A DNA stretch of 64,000 nt from Peptoniphilus senegalensis JC140 (lineage in GTDB: Bacteria; Bacillota; Clostridia; Tissierellales; Peptoniphilaceae). Numbering within the stretch: position 1 is the first letter of the stretch; each line of letters starts with the position of its first letter. The notes beneath the pieces are model-generated. The model was not told the origin of the DNA, ran no database searches, and saw nothing but the letters and a program-made list of their open reading frames with translations. The DNA lies in NCBI RefSeq assembly GCF_000321025.1, contig NZ_HE610718.1, positions 642,600 through 706,599 on the forward strand, read 5' to 3'. Of the stretch, positions 54,436 through 63,600 are shown one piece after another. The position numbers were made by a program, and so were the translations under genes.

Positions 54436-54510
54436 AGATCTATAATATCCTTTGGAGGTTATAGTAGCTTATAGATATTATAGATCCAAAGTAATTATGT
54501 AAAATAAAAA

Positions 54511-54535
54511 GACTGTTGCATTAGGGGCAACAGCC
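54511..54535 (-). terminator. Terminator after the leucine-rich repeat gene
   Basis: On the minus strand GGCTGTTGC/GCAACAGTC forms a 9-bp stem (one G-T pair) with a 7-nt loop, followed by TTTTTATTTT. Confidence 0.85.
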
Positions 54536-54551
54536 TTTTGTAAATTTCTTA

Positions 54552-55145
54552 TTAGTCTCTTTTAACTAGGACATTTTCTTCAAATGCTCTGTCATCTAAT
54601 TTTTCCATTCCAGCTGGAACTTCTACTTCCATTATGTTATTTTTTCTGAAAGCATACATGTCAATTTCCTTAATATTTTCAGGTAATTTAACTTCAGTAA
54701 GTTTGTTTTTGTAGAAAGCACTTACTCCAATAAATTCAACTGTTTCAGGAATTTCAATTTCTCCAATTGCATTTAGAGAAAAGGCATTGTCGCCAATGAA
54801 TTCTAATTTTTCAGGCATTTTAACATCAGTTAATTTGTTTCTGTAAAATGCGTAAGCATCTATTTTTTTAACTGAATCTGGAATTTCTACTTCAGTTAAG
54901 TTATTAACACCAAAAGCTTCGTACCCAATTTCTTCAACAGTTTCAGGAATTACAACAGAATTAAGTTTTCTTCTGAAGAAGCATTGTTCTCCAATAACTC
55001 TAATTTTAGTTCCGTCAGGTCCTTCGCTAGGCACTACCATATCAAATAATTCTTCATTTTTGATTTTGTCTTTGCCCTTTCTTGTCATTCCTTTTAGCAC
55101 ATCGCCATTAAATATAAAATCGTCAAACTCCCAAGGTTTTTCCAT
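54552..55145 (-). CDS. BspA-type leucine-rich repeat protein (small, no signal peptide)
   Basis: This 197-residue protein has about five LRR_5 repeats of 23 residues from about residue 55, each like 'VEIPDSVKKIDAYAFYRNKLT'. The first ~50 residues ('KPWEFDDFIFNGDVLKGM') are a separate segment. Unlike typical BspA surface adhesins, no signal peptide, lipobox or anchor is visible, so it appears cytosolic. The role is unknown. Confidence 0.82.
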   Translation of the reverse strand: MEKPWEFDDFIFNGDVLKGMTRKGKDKIKNEELFDMVVPSEGPDGTKIRVIGEQCFFRRKLNSVVIPETVEEIGYEAFGVNNLTEVEIPDSVKKIDAYAFYRNKLTDVKMPEKLEFIGDNAFSLNAIGEIEIPETVEFIGVSAFYKNKLTEVKLPENIKEIDMYAFRKNNIMEVEVPAGMEKLDDRAFEENVLVKRD

Positions 55146-55512
55146 AATATGTACGTCCTCCCCTACATAAATTTTTTCTTAATTACATTATAACATAGTG
55201 GTTGAGATTAATAAAGGAAGGTTGTAAAACAGACAAAGGATGAACATTTTTTATAAATAAAAAGAACTTATTTACTAAAAGTTTGAATAAAGTAAATTAT
55301 GTTACGAAATATAAATAATAATCTCTTTACTTGGGTAATAATATAATACAAAAAGATTTAAAACAAGATGAAGTAAAAAGTATTTAAAATTTTTATTTAT
55401 TTAAGAGGAAAAGCTAGTCCTTATTTGACCTTATTGAAATTTCTCGTTATAATCTAGTAAAGCAAAATGTTGTTGAAGAATACTATTGGAATGGTATTAA
55501 GAGGAGGAAAAA
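55146..55512. other. Intergenic region between the LRR gene and the phaE-like gene
   Basis: No gene is seen. It contains the divergent upstream regions; a strong promoter for the rightward gene lies at 55425-55453. Confidence 0.5.
55425..55453 (+). promoter_or_regulatory. Promoter of the phaE-like gene
   Basis: TTGACC (55425-55430), a 17-bp spacer and TATAAT (55448-55453) make a near-consensus sigma-A promoter, about 60 bp before the start. Confidence 0.75.
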
Positions 55513-56733
55513 ATGGAAAATAGAAACTTTTTTGAAGATATGATGAAGATGCAGAAAAATATTTTTGAAAATCAAAAAGAAGCATATAGCAAATTTATGG
55601 AATCTTTTAAGTTTGGAGATTTTAAACCTTTTGGTGCAAATATGTTTGTTAATAATTTCAAAAATCCAATGGAATTTTTCAAGGATTATAGAGAAATTAA
55701 CGACAAATTTGAAAATAATTTTAAAGATTTCTTTGCCCAAGTACCAGGTTATAAAGATTCTTTGGAATGCTACAATAAGAATATGGAATTTTTAAATAAA
55801 CTTTACCTTGCTTATGGCGATTTTTATAAGGACTTAGATCTTGTTTCAGCTCAAAACAAATTAATTGAGTTATTTGAACTTTATAGCGATGAATTAGTTG
55901 AAATGTCTAAAAAGTATTTCTACAAACTAATTCCAGATAGCTATTACAGAATTCTTGAAAACTTTAATTTAGAAAAATTTATAAAACCTGCTATTGAAAA
56001 TTCAAAGAAATCAATTGAATTTTATGAAAATGCAATAAAAAACAGACCTGAACTATTGGTTGATGATGTAAAGGAATTTTATCAAGGAATTTTGGATAAA
56101 ATCTTTGAAATGCCAACTGTTGGTGTTAGTCCAGAGGAAAAAGAAAAATCTAAGAAAGAATTAGAAAATTATCTTGAACTTGAACTTAAACTATTAGATT
56201 TTAATTTATTCCTTGAAAAGAAAAATCAAGAAGCAGCCATAAAAGCACAAAAAGCATATATAGAAGGGCTTGAAACAGAAGCATCACTTGAAGACTTCGC
56301 AGACTTCTTCAAATTCTATATGAGCAATTTTGAAAAAGCCTATAAAGAACTTGTAAATTCTAATGAATACAAAGAAAAAGCACAAGAAGTTTTAGACATT
56401 GTGGAAAAAAATAAAGAATCTTACATGGAAAAAGTCGCAGAAAGATTAAAAGATTTTCCAATTGCAACTGCTAGCGATGCAGAAAAATTCATGGGCGAAG
56501 TTGAAGGACTTACTAAGGGACTTGACGATGAAAAGAAAGCTCAGTCAAGCCTAGAAAGAAAAGTTACAAGAATAAAGAATGAATCTGAAAAAGAAATCAA
56601 GGCACTTAAAGAAGAAGTTGCAAAATTAAAAGAAGAAAAAGCAAAAGTTGAAGTTGATGCAGCTCTTAAAAAAGAAATTGAAGAAATGAAGAAAGAACTT
56701 GCTGCTTTAAAGGCACAAGTTAAGGCAAAATAA
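55513..56733 (+). CDS. PhaE-like (class III polyhydroxyalkanoate synthase subunit E family) protein
   Basis: This 406-residue helical protein has no signal peptide. The segment 'YMSNFEKAYKELVNSNEYKEKAQEVLDIVEKNKESYMEKVAERLKDFPI' followed by a short linker and coiled coil (about 340-406) follows the layout of PhaE proteins. PhaE partners the synthase PhaC, and related phasins coat granules. The usual PTR-S-EVD motif is replaced by 'IATASDAEKF'. No phaC is in the window. It could be a phasin or granule-scaffold protein; the function is uncertain. The gene is strongly expressed by promoter and ribosome-site criteria (AGAGGAGG). Confidence 0.6.
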   Translation: MENRNFFEDMMKMQKNIFENQKEAYSKFMESFKFGDFKPFGANMFVNNFKNPMEFFKDYREINDKFENNFKDFFAQVPGYKDSLECYNKNMEFLNKLYLAYGDFYKDLDLVSAQNKLIELFELYSDELVEMSKKYFYKLIPDSYYRILENFNLEKFIKPAIENSKKSIEFYENAIKNRPELLVDDVKEFYQGILDKIFEMPTVGVSPEEKEKSKKELENYLELELKLLDFNLFLEKKNQEAAIKAQKAYIEGLETEASLEDFADFFKFYMSNFEKAYKELVNSNEYKEKAQEVLDIVEKNKESYMEKVAERLKDFPIATASDAEKFMGEVEGLTKGLDDEKKAQSSLERKVTRIKNESEKEIKALKEEVAKLKEEKAKVEVDAALKKEIEEMKKELAALKAQVKAK

Positions 56734-56758
56734 AACATAAGAATCTTCTCCTAAAAAG

Positions 56759-56787
56759 GTCTGTGGGTTTTCCTGCAGACTTTTTTT
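56759..56787 (+). terminator. Terminator after the phaE-like gene
   Basis: GTCTGTGGG and CCTGCAGAC pair (two G-T pairs) around a short loop, followed by seven T. Confidence 0.8.
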
Positions 56788-56875
56788 ATGTCTTAAAATA
56801 TTTTTGTCAAGAAATAAATTGTAAGAATAAAAATTCAAAAAGCCCAATAATTTATTGAAAAACGACAAATAATTA

Positions 56876-56904
56876 TTGTAAAACATAAAACGCTGTGTTA
56901 TACT
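56876..56904 (+). promoter_or_regulatory. Promoter of the DUF2975-yozG operon
   Basis: TTGTAA (56876-56881), a 17-bp spacer and TATACT (56899-56904), 20 bp before the start codon. Confidence 0.65.
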
Positions 56905-56923
56905 CGTGACAAAGGAGGATATT

Positions 56924-57394
56924 ATGAAATCTTTACGAGTAAAATTTATTGGAGCACTTTTGCTTATAGCCATAATAATTTTAGCAGGAGCATTTTATGG
57001 ACTTATCAAGATGTCTAGTTTTATGGCAAAAATTTATCCAATGTTTATGAATATGAAGTATCCCATGTTATTTTTGTGCGAAGGAATAATTTTTTCCTTA
57101 ATTCTTGCAATTTTATTTGGAATTTTTGCACTGAAAAAATATGGGGAAGACAAAATTTTTGAGAGATCTATGTTATTTGACCTTCAAGTCATTGCCCTCT
57201 CCTTTATAGGAATTTTTTTCTTGGCAATTCTTTCTATAATTTACACAAATTTTAACTTAGATGGCTCAATTACCAACCTAATTTTTATAGGAGGGGCAAT
57301 TGTTGCAATGCTAATTGCACAAATTTTTCTTCTTTTGTGCGACTTGATAAAAGAAGGAATTATACTGAAAGAGGAAAATGAACTGACGATTTGA
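56924..57394 (+). CDS. DUF2975 family membrane protein
   Basis: This 156-residue protein has four membrane helices (about 9-30, 48-70, 87-110, 120-143), and cytosolic 'KKYGEDKIFERSMLFDLQVIAL' between helices two and three resembles DUF2975. These proteins are regularly paired with a small YozG-type regulator, as here (4-bp overlap of open frames, start at 57403). The ATG at 56924 follows AAAGGAGG. The function is unknown. Confidence 0.75.
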   Translation: MKSLRVKFIGALLLIAIIILAGAFYGLIKMSSFMAKIYPMFMNMKYPMLFLCEGIIFSLILAILFGIFALKKYGEDKIFERSMLFDLQVIALSFIGIFFLAILSIIYTNFNLDGSITNLIFIGGAIVAMLIAQIFLLLCDLIKEGIILKEENELTI

Positions 57395-57402
57395 GGTGTT
57401 TT

Positions 57403-57621
57403 ATGGGAAAAATAATTGTTGATTTAGACGTGGAACTTGCAAAAAATAAAATGTCTCTTACAGAGTTGTCTGATCAAGTTGGCATAACTATTGCCAATCT
57501 ATCTATTTTAAAGACAAATAAGGCAAAGGCAATAAGATTTTCCACACTTTCAGAAATTTGCAGAGTTTTAAATTGTGATGTTGGAGATATTTTAAGGTAC
57601 CAAGGAGATAAAGATGAGTGA
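57403..57621 (+). CDS. YozG-like helix-turn-helix regulator
   Basis: This 72-residue Cro/C1-type HTH protein reads 'DLDVELAKNKMSLTELSDQVGITIANLSILKTNKAKAIRFSTLSEICRVLNC', followed by 'DVGDILRYQGD'. It is the usual partner of DUF2975 membrane proteins and probably regulates the operon. The ATG at 57403 follows GAGGTG. The next gene overlaps its stop. Confidence 0.88.
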   Translation: MGKIIVDLDVELAKNKMSLTELSDQVGITIANLSILKTNKAKAIRFSTLSEICRVLNCDVGDILRYQGDKDE

Positions 57622-58093
57622 TAAAAAATTTAAAAGAATTTTAATTATTATGTCTATAATTTTTCTGACAGCTATTCCTCTTTTATTTTTACTTTCAGAC
57701 AATAGGGACCAGTCAGTAAAGGAAGTAGAAAATGAATTTGGAATAAGCTTTCCTAAAAGCGTGAAGAGAGTAAGAGAGCTTTATAAAGAGCCAGACTTTC
57801 ACGGAGACGGAGAGGCTGCAATTTTATTTTCTGTAGATAAAAGTGAGATTAAAGATATAAAAAATGAACTTAAAGATTATAAAGTTCAAAATGATGAAAA
57901 TATAATTTCTCAAATTTCTACTTGTTTCAATGCAGTTAAGAAGAGAGGCTTTGACACATCTATTGATTTGAATAATGAAATTTACTTCAAAGCAACTTCT
58001 GATAATGTTTTTGAAAATATGTATGGGAATTTTGTCGCCATAATAATAGACGAAGAAAAGGGAGAAATATTATTTTTAGAGTGGGACACTTAA
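57614..58093 (+). CDS. Membrane-anchored hypothetical protein
   Basis: This 159-residue protein has one N-terminal transmembrane helix ('ILIIMSIIFLTAIPLLFLLS') and a mixed alpha/beta extracellular domain. No lipobox or known domain is recognised. It overlaps the HTH gene and is the last member of the operon. A terminator follows at 58141. Confidence 0.7.
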   Translation: MSDKKFKRILIIMSIIFLTAIPLLFLLSDNRDQSVKEVENEFGISFPKSVKRVRELYKEPDFHGDGEAAILFSVDKSEIKDIKNELKDYKVQNDENIISQISTCFNAVKKRGFDTSIDLNNEIYFKATSDNVFENMYGNFVAIIIDEEKGEILFLEWDT

Positions 58094-58140
58094 GAGATGA
58101 GCCTTAAAGTTTTCGCAAAAATTAAAAGTAAATAAATTAA

Positions 58141-58180
58141 AAATATGACGTGGTGGATTTGTCCAAGACGTCATATTTTT
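58141..58180 (+). terminator. Terminator of the DUF2975 operon
   Basis: AAATATGACGT/ACGTCATATTT 11-bp stem with an inner GGA/TCC pairing, followed by a short T-run. Confidence 0.8.
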
Positions 58181-58646
58181 TGCAAAAATTTTGAAGAGTT
58201 TTATAAATTAAATTTTTCTAAATTGCAACAATAAGTTAACCACTTTTAATTAAAAAAGGGCAAAAAAAATTGCCGAGCATATCTCGGCGTGTAAAAGGAA
58301 ATTAATTAAAAAAGTGTATTAAATAATCTGTTATAAGTTTAGCATAATAAATTCATAAGTACAATAAAAAATAAAAAAATTTCACGAAAAAATAAGAATT
58401 TTTAAAAAATCACAAAAAAAAATGAAAAAAACCACCAAAAGACTGATGAAAAACTAAAAAAAGGCAAAAAATTTATAAAAAAATAAAAAAATTCATAAAA
58501 AATAGAAAAAAATGGAAAAATTTCCGTAAAAAATTACAAATTCACAAAAAATTTAAAAAAATTTACTAGATTTACACTTTAATTTAATTTAAAAGTCAAA
58601 GATGATACAATAGAGAAAGAGAGAATACAAACGAATGAGGAAATAA
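58181..58646. other. A-tract-rich intergenic region upstream of the restriction-modification genes
   Basis: No gene is seen. From about 58366 to 58565 the plus strand is dominated by runs of 4-9 A separated by short spacers, often about 10-11 bp apart, a pattern expected of intrinsically bent DNA. A GCCGAG/CTCGGC hairpin lies at 58272-58288. A weak -10 (TACAAT, 58606-58611) precedes the methylase gene. Confidence 0.55.
58272..58288 (-). terminator. Orphan hairpin with a T-run on the minus strand
   Basis: GCCGAG-CATAT-CTCGGC. On the minus strand it is followed by AATTTTTTTT, the form of a Rho-independent terminator, but no minus-strand gene feeds into it. It could end a small RNA or antisense transcript. 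Confidence 0.4.
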
Positions 58647-60620
58647 ATGTCAAGACTAATAGATTTCGATCTTTATCCAATAAAGCTGACACTGAAAAAA
58701 CTTTTACAGGATAAGACCACTAAAAAAAATATAATATGGGCGACAAATACCTTCGAACACTTTGGCAGAGAATTTGACGACAAAAGCGAAATCACAGAGA
58801 TAATTTTCCAAAGCGGCTTTCGACTTATGACAAGAGTCCTAAAGAGCCAAGAGGCACAGCTTGACAGGACGAGAAAAAAGGCTGAGGTCTTCACTCCAGG
58901 CTGGATAGTAAATGAAATGAATAACTATCTGGACCAAGAGTGGTTCCAAAAAAAAGATATCTTCAACATAGAAAAGGGCGAGACCTGGGAGCCGGTGATC
59001 GAAAAAATAAAATTCCCAGAAGGCAAAAATTGGAAGAAATATGTTGACTCAAGACGGCTAGAGATAACTTGTGGCGAGGCGCCATATTTAGTTTCAAGAT
59101 ACGATGTTTCCACTGGAGAAAAAATTGAAATAATAAATCGAATTGGAATACTAGATAGGAAACTGAGAATCGTAAATGAAAATACATGTAGGAAGGATGA
59201 ATGGATAGAGTGGGCGACAAAGGCAATAGAGAGCACCTATGGCTTTGAATATCAGGGGGACAATCTCTTAATTGCCAGAGTTAACATTTTAATGACTTTT
59301 GTAGAATATTTTGAAGACAGGTGGAAGGAAGAAGTAGACAAAAAAACCTTGCTTCATCTTGCCAATATTATTTCTTGGAATATTTGGCAAATGGACGGAC
59401 TGACGGACATGGTTCCCTTTGGGGCAGCCAAGGAAGACATAAGGCAGATGAACTTTTTTGACCTCTTAAGTGGAGGACTGGAAGAAGAGGATGGAGAAGA
59501 AACAACTTATTGTAGGATAAAAGATTGGAGAGGGAATAAATCTTATTTATTTATAGATTATAAGGAGAAAGAAATGAAAAAATTTGATTTTGTAATTGGC
59601 AATCCACCTTATCAAGAAGATAATGACAAGAGAAATAGAAGTGATGCTCTATATAATATCTTTATGGATAATTCATTTAAAATAGCTGAAAGGAATTTAT
59701 TAATAACTCCAGCTAGATTTTTATTTAATGTTGGATCTACACCGAGAGTATGGAATGAAAAAATGTTAAATGACCCTCATTTTAAAATTTTAAAATTTAT
59801 TCAAGATAGTGAAAGAATATTTCCTGGAACTGACATTAAAGGTGGTGTAGCAATATCTTATAGAGACATTAATAAGAATTTTGGATGCATTGATACTTTT
59901 ACTCCTTTTGATGAACTAAGATCAATTTTGAAAAAGGTTGAAACGAAAGAAGGAAAGAAAAATCTTGGAATAGGAGATTTAATGTATGTTCAAAATAAAC
60001 TAAATCTAAATTATATTGAAGATAATTATAAAGACTTATTAAAAAGATTAGGAAGTAATGGAAAAGAACGAAGATTAGTGTCCTCGATATTTGATACATT
60101 AGAAGAAATTTTTCACGATAAAATTGAAAGTGATAAAAAGTCAAAAGATTATATACAAATCGTTGGTCGCCAGAACAACGAGAGAGTTAATAAATGGGTT
60201 TTAAAGGACTTTATAGAAGATAACGGGAACCTCCACGTATACAAGGTCATTCTGCCAGCTGCGAATGGCTCAGGTGCCATAGGTGAGGTTTTAAGCACAC
60301 CCCTAATCGGGGAACCCCTAATCGGGCATACTCAAACCTTTATAAGCATCGGGAATTTTGAAACTTATGCGGAAGCAGAGGCTTGTTTCAAGTATATTAA
60401 AAGTAAATTCGCAAGAGCGATGCTAGGAATAAAAAAGGTTACACAAAATAATAAAACTAAAGAAACCTGGTCAAAAGTGCCAATGCAAGACTTTACTAAT
60501 AAGTCTGACATTGACTGGTCTAAGTCTATTCCAGAAATTGATCAACAATTATACAAGAAATATGGATTGAGCCAAGAAGAAATTGATTTTATTGAAAAAA
60601 ATGTTAAGGAGATGGAATAG
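58647..60620 (+). CDS. Restriction-modification DNA methyltransferase (Eco57I-like, N6-adenine)
   Basis: This 657-residue gamma-type adenine methylase has a helical N-terminal region, 'EVFTPGWIVNEMNNYL' near residue 80, the SAM motif 'LEITCGEAPYLVSRYD' (C142) and the catalytic N-P-P-Y at 319-322. The target-recognition part follows (about 340-600), with 'TPLIGEPLIGHTQTFISIG'. It lacks a nuclease motif; cleavage is provided by the next gene, 2 bp downstream. The central segment (59573-60150) is more AT-rich than both flanks. The N6-adenine specificity is inferred from NPPY. Confidence 0.88.
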   Translation: MSRLIDFDLYPIKLTLKKLLQDKTTKKNIIWATNTFEHFGREFDDKSEITEIIFQSGFRLMTRVLKSQEAQLDRTRKKAEVFTPGWIVNEMNNYLDQEWFQKKDIFNIEKGETWEPVIEKIKFPEGKNWKKYVDSRRLEITCGEAPYLVSRYDVSTGEKIEIINRIGILDRKLRIVNENTCRKDEWIEWATKAIESTYGFEYQGDNLLIARVNILMTFVEYFEDRWKEEVDKKTLLHLANIISWNIWQMDGLTDMVPFGAAKEDIRQMNFFDLLSGGLEEEDGEETTYCRIKDWRGNKSYLFIDYKEKEMKKFDFVIGNPPYQEDNDKRNRSDALYNIFMDNSFKIAERNLLITPARFLFNVGSTPRVWNEKMLNDPHFKILKFIQDSERIFPGTDIKGGVAISYRDINKNFGCIDTFTPFDELRSILKKVETKEGKKNLGIGDLMYVQNKLNLNYIEDNYKDLLKRLGSNGKERRLVSSIFDTLEEIFHDKIESDKKSKDYIQIVGRQNNERVNKWVLKDFIEDNGNLHVYKVILPAANGSGAIGEVLSTPLIGEPLIGHTQTFISIGNFETYAEAEACFKYIKSKFARAMLGIKKVTQNNKTKETWSKVPMQDFTNKSDIDWSKSIPEIDQQLYKKYGLSQEEIDFIEKNVKEME

Positions 60621-60622
60621 GT

Positions 60623-63600
60623 ATGATTAATATTAAAACTACTAGAGAAGTTATTCCACAATGTTACGCCTACACTACTCCTTGCATTTCCTACCACGAG
60701 GGCTGGACTAAAATTGGCTTTACTGAAAGAGATGTGGAGACGAGAATTAGGGAGCAAACTCAAACTGCTGGCATTAAGTACGATTTGAAGTGGCACAAGA
60801 ATGCCCTCTATGAGGGGAGTTATGAGACTTTTACGGACAAGGACTTCCACGGTTATTTAAATAAGCTTGGCGTAAAGAGAAAGACTGGTACTGAATGGTT
60901 CGAGATTGATCCCAATCTTGCCAAAAATTATTTTAATGATTTTAGGGAGAACAAGGGTGTCCTTGAGTCCAATGAGGACCCAATACCCTATGCACTGCGC
61001 AGGGAACAAGATGATGCTGTAGAAAAGACAATTGAATATTTTAAAAATAATTTGCATGGGGAATTTTTGTGGAATGCCAAGCCAAGGTTTGGCAAGACTA
61101 TTTCCGCCTATGACTTGTGCATGAAGATGGGGTTAAAAAATATTTTGATTGTCACTAATAGACCTGCCATTGCCAATTCTTGGTACGAAGATTACCTCAA
61201 GTTTGTGGGGGCAAATTCTGGTTATTATTTTGTCAGCCATGTTGCTGCCCTTGATGGCAAAAAGCATGTTATTTCAAGAGAAGATTTTGTTGGTCTTGAT
61301 ATTGATAAGGTTAAAGGGACTATTGAGTTTGTAAGTCTTCAAGATATCAAGGGATCCAAGTACTTTGGTGGCGATCCAAGTCTTGATAAGTTAAAGGAAC
61401 TTAGCAACAGACGAGATGAAAATGGCAATAGGATAGGAATTCTTTGGGATATTTTAATTATTGATGAGGCCCACGAGGGTGTTGATACTTATAAGACTGA
61501 TATTGCCTTTGATAATATTGACAGAAATTATACTCTACATCTTTCTGGCACGCCTTTTAAGGCTCTTGCCAATGACAAGTTCCCTCAAGATGCTATTTAC
61601 AACTGGACCTATGCTGATGAGCAAAGGGCAAAGAGGGATTGGGACACTGCCAGTGAAGAAGAAAATCCTTATTATCCTTTGCCAAAGTTAAATCTTTTTA
61701 CTTACCAGATGTCAGAAATTGTTAGGGATAATATAAAAGAGGGCATAGAAATTGATGGCGAGTGGGAAAATTATGCCTTTGATTTAAATGAATTTTTTAA
61801 AACTCGCGAAAATGGCAAGTTTTATTATGAAGATGATGTTGATAAGTTTTTAGATGCCTTGACTTCTATGGAGAAGTTCCCCTTCTCTACGCCAGAACTT
61901 AGGAAGGAATTAAATCATACTTTTTGGCTCATGGATAGGGTTGACTCTGCCAAGGCTATGGGGAAAAAGCTTAGAGAAAATCCTGTCTTTAGCGATTATG
62001 AAATTGTAATTGCTGCTGGAGATGGAAAGCTTGATGACGATGAAGAGGTTGAAAAGTCCTATGACAAGGTTGTAAAAGCTATAAGGGAAAATGACAAGAC
62101 TATTACTCTTTCTGTTGGTCAGCTTACTACTGGCATCACAATCCCAGAGTGGACTGGTGTTTTAATGCTTAGCAATGTGAAGAGTCCATCTCTATACATG
62201 CAGGCTGCCTTTAGGTCCCAAAATCCATGCCTTTTTGTGGAAGATGGAAAGACTCTCAGAAAGGAAAATGCCTATGTATTTGACTTTGACCCAGCGAGAA
62301 CTTTAGCTATTTTCGAAGAGTTTGCCAATGATCTTTCTTCTGAAACTTCAAGGGGCAGAGGTGATTCTGATAGGAGAAAATCACAAGTTAAGGAACTCTT
62401 GAACTTCTTCCCAGTTTATGGTGAAGATGAAGATGGGGAGATGATTCCTCTTGATGCTGAAAAAGTTTTAATTACTCCACGAAGGATTTATGCCAAGGAA
62501 GTTGTAAACTGTGGATTTATGTCAAACTTCTTATTTAAAAACATCTCAAATATTTTTGGCGCTCCAGAGGCAGTTAAAAATATTATCGACAAGATGGACA
62601 AGGGTCGCGACTTTAAACCTGTTAGCATCGACGAAAATACTGCCAGTGATTTAGACCTTGATGAAAATGGAGAGGTAAATATTCCTGATGAAAAAATTAT
62701 TGGCAGGTCAAGGGAAATTTTTGGCAAGAAGATTTTTGATGATGTAAAAGAAACTATTGGCGATGTTAAATTTGGTCCTGTTCATGAAGGGTCTTTGTCT
62801 TTTAAAGACGAGAAGAAGGATATCGAAATCTTAAAGAAGACTTTTGCTGAGCCAAGAAATAGTATTTTAATAGACGCTGTAAAGGCTGATTATGGAAATG
62901 AAATCAAAAAGTCCACTGTGAGAAGCATTGAAAACAAGTTAAATGATTCTACTGAAAAGATAATCCAAAAGGAATACAGCAATTGGAAAATTGAGGACAA
63001 CTTAATTAATTCAGAAAAAGATGAAAAAATTAAAGAGGCTAAAAGTTCTGCTGAAGTTACAAAAATAAATGAAGAGTATGAAAAAAAGATTGAATTAAAT
63101 AATGAAAAAATGTTAGATGAAATTAAAAAGAAAATGGCAGATGCAGACTTGTTAAGTGGCTCTACTGAAACTATTACTCGTGAAGTGGAAACTGAAAAGA
63201 AGAGAGAGGAAAAGAAGGGCAAGGAAGACGAGATTAGGGATAATCTTAGAGGATTTGCCAGAACAATTCCATCTTTTCTCATGGCTTATGGTTCTAGTGA
63301 AACTAATCTTATGAATTTTGATAAAATAATTCCCGATGATGTTTTTAAAGAAGTTACAAGTATTTCTCTCCATGAATTTAGGTTTTTGCGTGACGGTGGA
63401 AAATATTTTAACGAGGCAAGTGGTAAGGAAGAAGATTTTGAGGGCAAGCTATTTGATGAAATTGTTTTTGATGACGCTGTTAAAGAGTTTTTGAACAAGA
63501 AGAGAGAGCTTGCAAATTATTTTGACGAGAATAATAAAAAAGATATCTTCGACTACATTCCACCTCAAAAAACTAATCAAATTTTTACTCCAAAGAAAAT

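Noticed and set aside
54600..54960. Regular ~69-bp repeats suggestive of a repeat array
   Set aside because: They are the coding repeats of the leucine-rich repeat protein.
58147..58236. Short open frame of 29 codons
   Set aside because: It coincides with the terminator stem at 58141-58180 and has no ribosome site.
60300..60326. Direct repeat CCCCTAATCGGG with a 15-bp period
   Set aside because: It is in frame and encodes the repeated P-L-I-G of a conserved methylase segment; no mobile element or CRISPR is implied.
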